Positions 1-12,507 of a stretch of 64,000 nt of DNA are shown here, piece by piece. Position numbers and translations under genes: made by a program. The notes beneath the pieces were generated by a model. It did not search any database. It was given only the letters and a program-made list of their open reading frames with translations, and was not told the DNA's origin. Each line of letters starts with the position of its first letter. Positions within the stretch are counted from its first letter, which is position 1. The stretch covers positions 108,317,664 through 108,381,663 of the forward strand of contig NC_031770.1 in NCBI RefSeq assembly GCF_001522545.3, in the 5' to 3' direction. The stretch is from Parus major. Taxonomy: Eukaryota; Chordata; Aves; Passeriformes; Paridae.

Positions 1-1129
1 GGTTTTTAAAAAGCACAGGACCACCTGTAAGATGGGGCTGCCCATTGAATCTCTGCTCAGGGCTGCCAGTGATTCCAGCACAACAAAGAGCAGCTCTGAG
101 TGGTTTTGTCCAAAAAAGAAGATAGAAAGAATGTTCTTTGTGCCTGCCTCCTTCAGTAAGCCTCTTCCATGGTGACGAAAGGTCCTGGTCCACTTCCTGC
201 CTCTCCCACCTGGAAAGGCTATGTAACAATAATATTTCCTGGCTTTAGCTGTGCTCCTGCTCAGTCAGGATTTGCTAAAATATGCTGAAATAGCCATTGG
301 AACCCAAATGCGAAGTGAAGTTTCTGCAAGTCTGATTTTTGCCATGCAGAAAGGCTGTACCTATGGCAGCTGAGAAACACTGCTCAGTGGCAGTCACCTC
401 TGCAGCCATCCTGCAGGGAAAGCAACAATCCAGCCACATTCATCAGTTCACAGTGAATGACCACAGGTGCTCTGTGCATCCCTCACCTAATGACAGGCTG
501 CCTTCAAAAGTTTTATAGCTTTTTTTATTTTTTTTTAATTTTTTTTTTGGTAGTAGGAAGCATCCTTCTAGTGAACATAAGACCATTTGATGTTACAATA
601 AACCATTCTGCTGGCTCAAATCAAAGATGAGGCACTGAGGTGCTGTAAAAATCTTTGAGTCAACGAAAGACAGCTGGTTGAATCATTTCCCAGATTTTCA
701 TATGACTCATAAATTTGTTACATAGTGAGGAAATTCCCTGAAAGCTTCTTGGCAGGCACCACCAGTCTGACCAGTAGCTAAGAAACACATAACCTTCCAG
801 TTATAGGGAGGGAGCAGTGTGGGGAGGAAACAAAGAACATCTGCCTTCAGGTTTGAGCCTGGGGTCAGTTGGAAATGCATTTCTGCCACCCAAGCCACAA
901 TCCTTCTGTACAAGGGGACAGGACATTGAAGTGACAGCTCTGGGCTGTTATGACAATGTCCAGAAGTCTAGTCCCCTCCTCTCTCTCATTCCACCCCACT
1001 GAGTTTGTGCACAGAAACACACATGTCCAGATTCCACAGTGGTGACCTGGTGGTGCAGACACCTGTATCAGCCAAACACATAAAATTAGACCTTATCCAT
1101 GCTATCTGAGAGCCATAAATTCATAAATG
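1..1129. other. Non-genic stretch, nothing recognised
   Basis: No convincing exon, RNA gene or repeat family was seen here. A T-rich run lies around 520-550. Open frames on both strands are short, overlap one another and lack splice or start context. Confidence 0.5.
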
Positions 1130-1285
1130 AAATATCAACTCATTCCAACCCTATTCCATGGGCAGAGACCTCTTCCACTGCCTCAGGTTGCTCCAAGCCC
1201 CATCCAACCTGGCCTTGAACACTTCCAGGGATGTGGCTGGCACAGCTTCTCTGAGCACCCTGTGCCAGGGCCCCACCATCCTCTG
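1130..1285 (-). mobile_element. CR1 LINE 3' fragment
   Basis: On the + strand this reads as the reverse complement of the CR1 3' end: CATTCCAACCC, then GGGCAGAGACCTCTTCCACT, GGTTGCTCCAAGCCCCATCC and the CACTTCCAGGGATG core. It is 5'-truncated, as most CR1 copies are. A short open frame (1127-1357) crosses it but is only repeat sequence. Confidence 0.85.
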
Positions 1286-3867
1286 AGGACTAGTGAAGCA
1301 CTGGAGCAAGACAGGGACCCCAATCCTGTCTTATTTGGACACCTTACTAATGACTGAATTTGTTATTTTGATACAGATAAAAATCTGTTTCTGCCACTAT
1401 GATCCATGTTTCTTGGATCCATGTTAATGAGGAGCACCTCAGAGAGCCTCTAAAGGGAAAAGCCTACAGTGAGCAGGTAGGTTGGGTACTTGTGTTCCCC
1501 AAAAAAACTTCAAAGCTGTGTTTGGTTTTTTTACTCTCATCACCAATTGTATATGACAGAAAGGTCTTGCTTCAAGCAAACCAATTAATTAGACACCTAT
1601 AACCTTGGCACAGATTGGGGCACAGTGATGTAAAACCCAAATTTAGATGTATGACCAAATACCAGTGACCATCTCATGCTTGTGTTGACACAAGCATTGG
1701 GCCAAGATCTTGTCTGGTACCTCAGAGACCATTTGAGCCTGGAGTTGTCTCCATTACCCCAGAAAAATGGAACTTATCCACAAAACTCCAGCTTCAGAAG
1801 TTGCTGGTGCAGACTGCACCTGAATTTCTCAGTGATCCCTTCTTTGTGTCTGGAGAAAAGGAAGAGCAGGTTCCTCTCATCCCAAGCTATTGAAGCTCCA
1901 TATGACCTCAGGTATCATGCAGATAATCTCACAGTACTTTTCTTTCATGTCCCTGTGATATATAGAGAATAAACTCAGGACACACTCTTGAAACCTGGTG
2001 TGTAGAATCATTAGCAGCTCTACAGTAAAACTCAACAATGCAGCATTTGGTTGTTTTGGATCTCTAAGCTCTGCACTTTGTTATCTTTTGAGGGATCCCC
2101 AAGGCATCTGCAGGGTCTGTGCACGTCTTAGGCTGAAGCACAGAATCCTAGGTGCTTTGTGATGCTGGCAGACAGGTCAGCTCAGGGTTTTTTCTGGTCA
2201 CTGGCACCAAACCCACAAGTCACAAGGAGTAATTGACTCCAGTGTGTTGGGCTGGGTGATGGAAGTGAGACTGTCCAGGTTAGAGGGTGTGAAGATGATG
2301 AGCACCACCTTGCACAGACTTGGGGACCACCAGAAAGGCGCGGGCTCCTGTCTGGGGCCCGCCAGTGCCAATATTTTAACCAATGCTGAAGAAGAAGCTG
2401 TCTGACCTGGCCATTTGCCCCACAGAGTTTTCACACATTTAATTAATTCATCAGGTAATTCAACAGCCGTGGATGATCACGGATAAAAATCCCACTGAAG
2501 CCCCAGTGCGTGAGCACACACAGGCCCAGGCACATCTAATGGAACGCGGCTCCTGGATCCCCAAATCCCGCCGTGCTTAAAATGGCCAAAGGAAACACAA
2601 ATGACATTTTGTTTCTTCCCTGTGAAAAACACTTGCAAAACCCTGACCGGCAAGAATGGATTGCATTTCAGGGACTTGTTTATTCATCTGAAGCTCAAAA
2701 GATTTAAGAGTTTAAATAAAACGTCTGAATGAGGCTCTGGGTATGTGAGGCTCTGAAATGCTCTTTTTAAGAGACAGACGCCTGACGCCTTGGAGGAGCT
2801 CCTTGGTGGCAGAGAGGGGTTTAGCAGCTTCAGTTGGCTGCAATTAAAGCTGATCAGGGCTTCGAGCTGGTTGACAACACAGAAAATCATGCCCAGTTCA
2901 GCCCTCCAAAATGCCTCCCCATTTCACATATTTGTCACAGTTTTAGCTTCAAATTGCAGCATGAAGTACACAGCCCATCACCAGGTTAGGGGTAAAAATG
3001 TTCCTAGGAATTCAGAAACTTTACCAAACCGTTATTCTGACTGCTTTCCAGATTTAGCCTTTTTTTTTTTTTTTTCTCTTTCTTTTGGTTGCTTTAATTT
3101 ACTAGAGGAAGCAAAGGCAAATAGTTTAATCATAACCATCCCTAGGGGCAATTTAGAATCATTTTCTCATTAGTGCCTATAATATGCAGTATAAGTAATG
3201 TTCAATCAGATGGTGGCTACAAAGGCCTGTGCAGACAGTGAAATGAAATGCACTCCAAAGCCAGGAATAGCTGAATGAGAATAATCTTGTCTTTTTGTAT
3301 CTTGCTCCTTTGCTGGTGGGTGAGCAGGACTTTTTTCCCCCCTTTATTTTCTTTCTGGTTTTTGGGGGATGAATCAAACTTTCTCCTAAATAGTAAAATC
3401 AAGTTATTGAAGTGGAGAGATTCCAAGACTGTTAAGGCTTCAGGGAGTTCAGTCACAGACAGCCAAAGGCAGGAAGTATTTGACGGGGGAGAAGAAAATA
3501 AAAACATGAGAGAGCAGGAAATACGTGCTCCATAAAGATGACTTAAGCAGGAGACATGTGTCACACATCCATAAGGAGGGTCCAACGGGAATACCTGAGG
3601 GTATTTTGGGAGAGACAGTAGCTTCAAAGGCTTGTTCTTCCCCAAAAAAATTCTCAGCCTGGGATGCAATTACCCCCATTCCCAGTTTCTTCATACCACC
3701 TCGTGTGGGTCAGGGTTGAAATCAGATCATGGAAATGATTCCCATTAAAAAACAAGCTATGAAGATTCAAAATGGTAGGGCAGGAAGATTTTGCACCATC
3801 TCTCCTGCCAAAGCTGGCACACTGGGACTATCCCCTGAGTTTGGATGGGAAGATAAGCAGAATTAAA
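1286..3867. other. Non-genic stretch upstream of candidate peptide gene
   Basis: No recognisable gene or repeat family was found. It includes a T-tract at 3060-3076. An AT-rich element (CCATTAAAAA, about 3742-3750) lies roughly 120 bp upstream of the candidate start codon at 3868 and could serve as a weak TATA-like box, but this is only a suggestion. Open frames around 3217-3694 are on both strands and show no splice support. Confidence 0.4.
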
Positions 3868-4929
3868 ATGCTCATCATTTGGATGGCAGCCAGCTCAGTG
3901 GTTGCCTTCTTGCTCCTGTTGGGTGGGATGTGTTGCTCAGTGGCAGCTACACCACTTAAATGGGATGTCATGGATCATCCTGACCATGATGGGGAGCCCA
4001 AAGAACACTGCCTGCCAAGCTGGGAGCTGAGAAAGGTAAATTCTTTCCTCTTTCCAGGGAAAAAATCAGTAAGACCCTTAGTTGTGTTCCTCTCTGTGTT
4101 TCTCAGGAGGCTCTTGACTTGCTCAGGGTGGTACCTACTGGCTTTGATGGGCCTTGTCTAGGAAAAGGGCAAATTCTGGGATTTCCTGCTTTCCAGCTGG
4201 CCCAAGGTGATGACTGGGATTGGATATTGTCTCTTAAATAGCTAAGTCTCTACATAAAAAAAAAAAAAATGTAGTGGCTTCACTTGTCTGTTTTTTATAG
4301 GTTGGAAGAGACACTGGTGCTGCTCCCAGCATCCACAGAGATCAAAGGTATGAAATTGGACTCCATAGCAAGGGCTTTTGCAGATCATTTTTCAGGATCA
4401 TTCAATGAGGGCTTGAACCTCCCAAGTTTCACTTAATTCTTCATAACTGAATAAAACCAAAAATTCAAAGTGAAACTCAACCCAGAAATCCACATTCAGC
4501 TTGGTTTTGGATGGATACCAAAGGAAATCATTTAATCCCAACATGGTTTCTACCAGAAGCTCTGCTTTGGTCTGGGTTTGGTTGAAGCTCAGCTTTTGCT
4601 TCCCTTTGCTGAACAGTTCATGTAAACTATGGGATAAGAAGAAACAAATTCAGGAAATACTTGTGTATTTTCCTTTAACTGTTCAAAAATATCCCCTGAA
4701 TTCTATCAAACACATCAGTTCCATGAAACTCCAGAAAATACATCAGTCCAAACTCTCTGTAAATTAGAAAGAAGAGAATTTTGTCACTGTTTATCTTCAA
4801 CACAAATACAGATATCCCACCACTGGAAGAACTTGGATATGTAACCTGCATTTTTTTCCCCATAGGTGGGGAAAAAAGCTTCAGAAAAGATTATTTGATT
4901 TGATAAACAAAAATGAAAGGCTTAACTAA
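3868..4929 (+). CDS. Candidate secreted small-peptide precursor, three exons
   Basis: Three putative exons join in phase: 3868-4035 (56 codons, donor AAAG/GTAAAT), 4301-4347 (47 nt, acceptor TTTTTTATAG, donor AAAG/GTATGA) and 4866-4929 (acceptor TTTTTTTCCCCATAG, ending in TAA). The product would be 92 residues. The first 27 or so form a classic hydrophobic signal peptide (MLIIWMAASS followed by VVAFLLLLGG), then an acidic, His/Asp-rich segment with a single Cys (EHCLPSWEL). The last exon is basic (WGKKLQKRLFDLI) and contains a KR dibasic site, as prohormones often do. I do not recognise the family. The in-frame open region also extends upstream to an ATG at 3772, but 3868 places the hydrophobic segment at the N-terminus. 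Only splice logic supports the model. It could be a fortuitous open frame. Confidence 0.35.
4301..4408 (+). CDS. Alternative terminal exon of candidate peptide gene
   Basis: If the donor at 4348 is ignored, the second candidate exon stays open to a TGA at 4406-4408. An AATAAA follows at 4450-4455, a plausible polyadenylation distance. This ending would give a 91-residue precursor with a second cysteine (GFCRSFFRII near the C-terminus). It is an alternative to the three-exon ending, and the sequence alone does not choose between them. Confidence 0.22.
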   Translation, partial: VGRDTGAAPSIHRDQRYEIGLHSKGFCRSFFRIIQ

Positions 4930-5434
4930 TGCTGTAAACAAGTTTTCCTCTCACTTTTACAAAGTCTGAAGGAAGCAAAAGCAGCACATTTATGGCTACA
5001 AGAGACTTGGAAGATTTTTTCCCTGAGATTCAAAAATGAAGGTATTATACAAATGTCCTATTGGACAACAGGCTTTGAGTGATTAAGGACAAGCCTAATT
5101 ATTGTCTTATCTCATGGGTCATGGCAAGGAAAACTCTATTGATTGGAGGATGGTAAGACTGTTCAGGTAATACATGAATAGTGAGTAAAGGGTATGGAAA
5201 ATAGGTATTTCTTATTTTGGTATGTGTTTGTATAATTCTGTGTAAGGCTTGTCTGGCTCATATCCTCTTGACCATGAGAATGTGTAGCTTCATTGGAAGG
5301 GACAAGAAACCATAATTTACGCTTATGGGATGAGTAGGATTTTAGTTCAGCCAACAATTAGGGGCACCCTGAACTCAGAAGTTGAAGTATTTGCCCCTTT
5401 GGGCTCACAGATGAATTGGCATCTGTAGATCTGG
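4930..5434. other. Non-genic stretch or 3'UTR of candidate peptide gene
   Basis: No coding signal was seen. If the three-exon model is right this is its 3' untranslated region. The nearest AATAAA on the + strand is at 5777-5782, about 850 nt after the stop. Confidence 0.35.
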
Positions 5435-5572
5435 ATTATTCAAGGCCAGGTTGGACAGGGCTTGGAGCAACCTGGGGTAGTGGAAGGTGTCCCTGCCCAT
5501 GTCAGGGGTTGGAATGAGATATCTCTAAGGTCCCTTCCAGCTGAAACCATTCTGTGATTCTGTGATACTACT
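5435..5572 (+). mobile_element. CR1 LINE 3' end
   Basis: It carries the signature of a common avian CR1 subfamily: CCAGGTTGGACAGGGCTTGG, GTGGAAGGTGTCCCTGCCCA and a terminal CATTCTGTGATTCTGTGA tail. The element is sense on the + strand and 5'-truncated. Confidence 0.92.
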
Positions 5573-6507
5573 GTAAACTGGTATTCCCCCTTAGGCATTC
5601 TGGATGGCAAAAGTACTTGTTTACAGTTTGGGGTATGATTGTTACTCCACAGGGAGCTCTGGTGTCTGCAAACTGTGTGCTTGGCAAACTCACACCCTGG
5701 AGATATTTCGTGGAAATTCCACTTGCCGGTTTTTTGGTTGTTTCTCCACAAATTCCTTGTTAATACATTCTCCACTAATAAATCTTTTAATTGCTCAACC
5801 AGCTCTGCAGAAAACAAAAGTACTGCTGGGGAGTGTTTGATTGCAACATTTCTTTCTACAGAAATAATTATCATCCAATAAAGTTGGAAGGAGCTTGGCA
5901 GAGTTAAATCCTCCACTGGGATTGGATCCCCTTGAAAAGACTCAAATTAATTTTGCTGTTGCCATGATTTGATTAGATCTTGTTTCACATGTGGTTGAGC
6001 TTCAAAACAGAGATTTATATCTGTGCAGCTAACCTGTGCAACAGCACTTGTTGCTTCTTTTAATTTTATTTAATACACTGAATGAAGCACATAAGCACAT
6101 TTTTAAAGCATGTAAAGAAGCAAATCTAAGGAAAACATTTAAAATACTAACGCACACACATGATGTTTTTGTGCTTCTCTTCTTACACTGTCTGCAAAAA
6201 CATCATGTGTTTTGGCCAGGCCATTGTCAGAACAGACAGAGATTAATTACTGCAGCCATTTGTTCTCTTACAGAAAAGATAAAAATAACTCATGAGTCAT
6301 GACAACAGTGAACACTGTGGAGCCAAATCCTGCATCCCATTTGCCATTTTCTAGCCTCAGCGTAGAAGAAGAGATGTGATTTTGAGAAATGACCTGATGC
6401 TATCTTTAGTCCCTCTGTGGTGTTTGCACAGCCGGGGAAGCCAGTGCCTGGCGCTGCCTTTAGGGACATGCAGACCTGGCTCAGGGGAGGTGTCCTGCTG
6501 CAGGCTG

Positions 6508-7040
6508 TGGAGTGAGGCCACACCTCGAATCCTGGGTCCAGTTTTGGGTCCCTCATGGTAAGAAAGACACTGAGGGGCTGGAGCATGTCCAGAGAAGGGG
6601 ATGGAGCTGGGGAAGGGTCTGGAGCACAGCTCTGATGAGGAGCAGCTGAGGGAGGAGCTGGGGAAGCTCAGCCTGGAGAAAAGGAGGCTCAGGGGGGACC
6701 TTCTCATCCTCTACAACTCCCTGACAGGAGAGTGGAGCCAGGTGGGGTTGGACTCTGCTCACGGGGAACAAGGACAGGATAAGAGGAAATGGCCTCAAGT
6801 TGCACCACAGGAGGTTTAGATTAGACATTTGGAAAAATTTCTTCATAAAAAGGGTGGTCAGACACTGGAACAGGCTGCCCAGGCCAGTGGTGTAGCCACT
6901 ATCCCTGGAAGTGTTCAGAAATTGTGTGGAAGTGGTGCTGTGGAACATGGTTTAGTGGTGAACATGATTGTGGTCCTGGGTTGATGGTTGGACTTGATGA
7001 TCTTAGAGGTGTTTTCCAACCTTGATGAGTCTGTGATTCC
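6508..7040 (+). mobile_element. CR1 LINE 3' fragment (about 530 bp)
   Basis: This longer CR1 copy includes the GGAGCATGTCCAGAGAAGGG block, CTCAGCCTGGAGAAAAGGAG, CTCCCTGACAGGAG and the 3' portion ending in GATGATCTTAGAGGTG and a degenerate TGATTC tail. Short open frames on both strands (6553-6948 and 6601-6819) are shadows of repeat sequence. The part from about 6786, plus about 45 bp of non-CR1 flank, is also found at 9366-9670. Confidence 0.93.
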
Positions 7041-7299
7041 ATAAAAATCCACAGGATATGCTATAATAAGCATGAAATACATAAACATGAAATACATGTG
7101 TCACCACTGTGCTGGACCCAGGGTCTGTGTTGTGTGCTCCCTTTGCAGCATGGATTCCAAGGCCTTCCTCAGATGCTAACAGGGGCCAGGGAAAATTTCT
7201 GTCATAGTTATCATCCTGGGAAAACCAGTTTAATAAGGTCATGGACATAATCCATGCAAGAGACAGGGATAGGTGTGGTTTAGTTTTCTGGCACAGATC

Positions 7300-7715
7300 A
7301 TAGAATTGTAGAATCACAGAATCATACAATTATAGAATATCCTGAATTCAAAGGGGCCCACAAAGATCATTAAGTCCAGCTTTTGTCCCTGCACAGGAAA
7401 AACCTAATCCAGTCCTGTGCCTGAGAGCATTGCCCAAATGCTCCTTGAACTCTGTCAGGCTTGGTGCTGTGACCACTGCCCTGGGGAGCCTGCTCAGTGC
7501 CCAGCCACCCTCTGGATGAAGAACCTTTTCCTAATGTCCAATCTAAACAAATCTAAATTGGCTTCAGGCCATTCCCTGGGGGTATATGATCACCACAGAG
7601 AAGATCTCAGTGCCTGCCCCTCTTCTTCTCATGAGGAAGTTGTAACTGCAATGAGGTTTCCTCTCAGTCTCCTCTTCCCAGGGCTGAACAGACCAAGTGA
7701 CCTCAGCTGTGCCAT
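7300..7715 (-). mobile_element. CR1 LINE fragment, different subfamily
   Basis: The reverse complement of a CR1 tail (ATAGAATTGTAGAATCACAG) begins at 7300. It is followed by GTGCCTGAGAGCATTGCCCA, CTCTGTCAGGCTTGGTGCTG and GAAGAACCTTTTCCTAATGT, which define a subfamily distinct from the neighbouring copy. Confidence 0.9.
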
Positions 7716-8544
7716 GCCCTGCAAGGAGCTCCCTGTGACCTCAGAGGGACAGTCAGCAAGCAGGGAACAGCTCTGGACTCCACACCCAGGCCCGAGGACC
7801 GCTCAGATATTTTTCATTTAACAATGACTGGATACATAACAAACAAAGACAAATCTGACTGAAGCCTCCCAGCCTCCTCCTTGAAGTGCTCCTGTCTGTC
7901 TGGCCTAGGATGGGGTGAAGAGGAGTTGAGTGCCTTGTTGCTACAGTGCAAAATTGGGCAGCTCCTGATCCAGGCACTGCTCAGCAGCAGACAGTTATGA
8001 TGATGATGATTGTCTTCCAGCTGTGCCTGTCCCTTGCCTTGTTTTTTACTGGGCCAAGTTCTCTGTTGAGGAGCTTGACCCAGAGATGGCCAAAGACCAA
8101 AGACATCACCTGAGTCCCATCATCTCTGGGAGTGTGGTGATGCCAGACAGAAGGCATCTGAGGTCAGCCCTGCATGTGTGACATGAGCAGAGAGGTATCA
8201 GGACTCGCTTCTTTTTTTTTTAAATTTTGCTGGCACACATCTTGAGTGTCAGGTCATTCCTTCACACATGCACATGTGTGCACTTCATTACAGCTTCTCG
8301 TCTCCCTCCCTTCCTCTGCCTTGCCCTGCTTCCCTGCAGTATCCTCCTTCCACCCTGGGGCTTGGAAGCTGTGCTCAGTCTCTGCAGGAAAACTGCTTCC
8401 AGCTGTGTGCTGTGACAGGCTCTCAGCCGCTGTGCAGCTGTTCCCGGGCTCCTGATCCCCACACCAAGGGGATGGGTGGGGAAAAGCTGTTCTGTGCTGC
8501 TGACTGCCTTCTGAAGCAGTTGCCTGAGTCTGGGTTTGGAGCCC

Positions 8545-8790
8545 ACCCTGTGCCTGAAAGCATTGTCCAAATGCTCCTTGAGTTCTGTCAGGTTTGGTGC
8601 TGGGACCATTTCTCTGGGGACCCTGCTCAGTTCCCAGTCATCCTCTGAGTGAGGATCCTTCTCCTAATATCCAACCTAGACCTTCCCTGGCACGACTTCA
8701 GGCCATTCCCTAGGGTCCTGTCACTGGTCACCAGTGAGGAGATCAGTGCCTGCCCCTCCTCTTCCTCTCCTGAGGAAGATGTAAAACACT
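8545..8790 (-). mobile_element. CR1 LINE internal fragment
   Basis: It shares the blocks TGTGCCTGAAAGCATTGTCC, TTCTGTCAGGTTTGGTGCTG and CTTCAGGCCATTCCCTAGGG with the copy at 7300-7715, but the 3' tail is missing. It is an older or truncated copy of the same subfamily. Confidence 0.85.
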
Positions 8791-9349
8791 GTCTTCACAG
8801 GAAGGTGCCTCCCACCCAGCTGACGTCTCAACCTCTCCTGGCATCGCCACTATTTGTGGTCACTTTTTGCTTGGTGCTTCCAAGGACATGTGTCTGCCTG
8901 GCCCAAGCTCCTCTGTGAACCCTTGTCCTTCTGGCTGATTCAGCAGTTTTTTCAATTACAGTCACAGCCACATGGGCTTGGCTGTGCTCCTGCCATGCCT
9001 CGCTCCTGCTGGAATAAGGGGAGGCAGGCAGACGTTTGTGCATTCTCTGGTGATGCACAATCCCCGTCCTGTGGTCACTGGGTAACTGTAAAATTAAATC
9101 AGATCTTTGCTGTTAACCAGAAGGCATCTGCAATGAAAGGAAGTTAAATGCAGAGCTGGAGGGGTTGTTTTGCTGCTAACAACACATTACAGGACCTGCT
9201 AGGAAATCAAATTCACTGTTCTATCCTCACCCAAATGATTAAGTTCACCCCCAGCTTAATGTGATTTAGGTTTAGGTGGGATGTTTTATATTGATTGTAG
9301 GTTCAAGGACCCCTTTTTTTATCCCTGGACTTTGGTAACACTGCCATTA

Positions 9350-9622
9350 TTAAGAATGACAGAATGAAATGGCCTCAATTTGCACCACAGGAGGTTTAGA
9401 TTAGACATTTGGAAAAATTTCTTCATAGAAAGGGTGTTCAAACACTGGAGCAGGCTGCCTAGGGAAGTAGTGCAGTCACCATCTCTGAAAGTGTTCAAAA
9501 ATTGTGTGGAAGTGGTGCTGTGGGGCATGGTTTAGTAGTGAACGTGACTGTGGTGCTGGGTTGATGGTTGGACTTGATGATCTTAGAGGTTTTCTCCAAC
9601 CTTAATGATTCTATGATTCTAG
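9350..9622 (+). mobile_element. CR1 LINE 3' end, related to the copy at 6786-7040
   Basis: The GGAGGTTTAGATTAGACATT and GTGTGGAAGTGGTGCTGTGG blocks and the ATGATTCTATGATTCT tail are clear. It aligns base for base with 6786-7040, and the similarity continues past the tail into AAATCCACAGGATGTGCTA, which is not CR1. Confidence 0.93.
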
Positions 9623-9670
9623 CAAATCCACAGGATGTGCTACAGCAAACATGAAACACATAAAATACAA

Positions 9671-12507
9671 TTTTTTCCCTATGTATAATCCTTCCATGAG
9701 GTAGAAAGTGGCCAGACACTCTCATCTTCCTCTCTAGGGACCAGGCAGGAAGACAGAGACAAAAAATTCTGCCTTTGGATGCTTTCCAGGTAACACAGTG
9801 ATGCTGGAGAGTTGATCTCTGAGACTGTCAAAAGTGTGACCAAAGGTGCAGACCTTCCAATCCAGTACATGGAGGAAGATTTGGCATCTCCCCCAGAAAG
9901 GCACTTTGTCACAGCAAAATGACACAGTTGTGTGACTAAACATCTGCTACAATGGGGAGAGAAACTGTTCAGGGCCCTCTAAAGCAATGACCAACCATTT
10001 ATTGTGTGGGGTGAAAACAACTCATGGGTGTTCCCACCAAACTGCTGTGTCTGGTTTTGTCTTGTTTTCCTCTAAACTTGAAACAAGATGAGCAGCACTG
10101 TCTCTTTTCAAATAAAGCACCAGCAAAATGGGGAACAAAAACCCTCGAGGTCACTGTCGGAACCAGGATGAGCTAAGGATGTAGAAGCAGCATTTTGAAG
10201 GGAGAATATCTTTGAATAAACCAGCTGGAACAGGGAGGTGAGTTTTAGAGTTCAGGGTAAATGAAATATCTGTAATTATCTGTGTTCTCCACCTTTCTAA
10301 TGAAAGACCCTACCCCTTCCCAGACCCTTGGAAGAGCTCAGCAGGAGCATAGATCAAGGAGAGATAAGACTGTTCTGTGCTAGAGATTGATTTGGTTGAG
10401 TCAGAATTAAGACAAAAAGATGGGGGAACACAATCTAAGGAATAATTTAACTTTTATTTTATGGTCTGCCATGGAGCTGAATTAATGTGGTCAGTAAACT
10501 CACTCTTTTTTTAAGACCCAGTTACAGCGATGGTCCTGCCCAAGCCCTAAGATAATTCACAAACAATTATAGATAAGAGAGAGACAGCTTTGAAATCAAT
10601 GTTTTACACAAGAGCCAGATATTACAAAGATCAATGCAATAATTAGGTTTTTAAAAAAATAAATATATCATACAGCTGAATTACTCCTGGGGTGCCTTTG
10701 TGTCTGAGGTTCAACCAGTGGATTCTTTTAATCAGAATTAGTTCTGGAATAGATTTTGCTGGCTATAGAGCTAAAAACGTAATCCTGGCTGGCTCATTCA
10801 GCTTTATTAAGCATTCATGACTATTTTTCAAAAGATGATCTCTTTCTTCTCCTGACACAAAGGCTCATCAAATACAGACAGGAGAGGAGAGGAAAGGAAA
10901 TCTCAGCTCCATAGAAGCTGAAGCCAAATCTCCCATCGAATTCACTGGGGCCACAGTCTCACCTAAGCCGAATAACACACTTAAAAATGCTACTGGCCTG
11001 AAAATGATACAAAATAGACCCCACATTTCTGTCCTGGGAAGGGAGAGGGAGAGGGAGCAGAAGAGGAGAACCTAACACACACATCTGTCTGATCCTGTGA
11101 GGCATTTACTAGTAGCATGTACTTGGCAAAAGATGTGATGTATGAAGTGAATAAATAATAAAATAGTCTGTGTTTCCTTATGTTGCAATTAGTAAATGCT
11201 TTCAATGCACATAAATGATCCTAAAAGACGTACTTGCATTTCCTTTGAGGAATCCTTGAGGAATCCAAACACATCAGCAACACAGTTGTGACTTGGAAAC
11301 TGAAAATCATCAAATGAGGCAGATTCAGTCTAATCTCATCTGTGAAAAACCTTGGAGTTGAGAGCAAGACTTTTCTAACCCTGACACTAAGGCATCTCTC
11401 AATAAATTACAATAAACCCAGACAACACCCCCCAACAACTGGCAAACAATCAAACCCACTATGAGCAATCACACCAGCAGCAGAAGTGATGCTGTAAAAC
11501 ACTGCTCATGCCCACTTCTTTACCTTTTCACCTACTGTGTGCATCACAGTCATGCCTGAGGCAGCAGGAATTGGTTAAAGCCACCTCATTTAAATACATA
11601 AAAAGCTAATGAGGCTTGCTGGAGGGGAGACGACTCACCTAATGGCCTGCATGGAACCAAAAAAGTGAAGCTGCTCTTTTTTTATCCACAGCTATTCCCT
11701 TTTGCTTCAAAATTATTAGTCTCAAAAGCACTTAGTGTGGAACTTTCAAAGGGTGAGACAATTGCTCGTACTTAGTGGAGACACAGGGCTGCACTGGCTT
11801 AGATGTGTGTCAAATGTGCCTTTTGAAGTCTTTTTCAGGGTCTGATCTCACTCCTAATGTCAGTGCAAGTCTTCAAGATCAGCAGAACCAGGTATTTTTT
11901 GTAGGTAAGGAAAGGTAGAAACTGGAGCCCTGGAAAGGCAGAGCACACAGGTCTGGAATTAGTTACAGGGACACTTCGCCTTGAGATGAGTATCTGGCTA
12001 TTTTTCAAGGTGCTTTTCACTCAGCTAGGAAAATGGGGGAAATGCTATTTGATACTCCACTTTTAAATCCTGCTTGGGAGACAGGTGTTGCTTTGAACCC
12101 ACATTATGGAAGATAACTGCAAGCTGGATTCCAGAGATGAATGTGAGACAGATTAAGTCCAGACCACAATAATCTCTCTTCTCCAGCAACATCACTGACC
12201 GAGGATACTGAAGGCAAGCCAAAGTTCACACACTGGTTTATGATACTGTTAGCAAGTCTGCAGCCAAAACAAAAGTTCAAACATGGGTTTTGATGCATTT
12301 TATTTAGAAATCTATGTTCAGGCCATGATGACAAAAAACAATGAATTTCCAGCGTTTTCATCAGGGGCACAGATCCAGCTGAGTCTGTCAGAGGACCCAA
12401 TTGTGGGTAGTTACCTCATGTCAGCTACTGGCCCTGAAGCACTGCAGCCCAATATTTCACACTCACTTTAGGCCGACAATGAAGTGGGACATCCTCTGAC
12501 AGAAGCA
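9671..12507. other. Non-genic AT-rich stretch
   Basis: About 2.8 kb without a recognised gene, RNA or CR1 copy. Open frames are under about 100 codons and lack splice or start context. There is a purine-rich patch at about 11038-11063 (GGGAGAGGGAGAGGGAGC). Confidence 0.5.
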
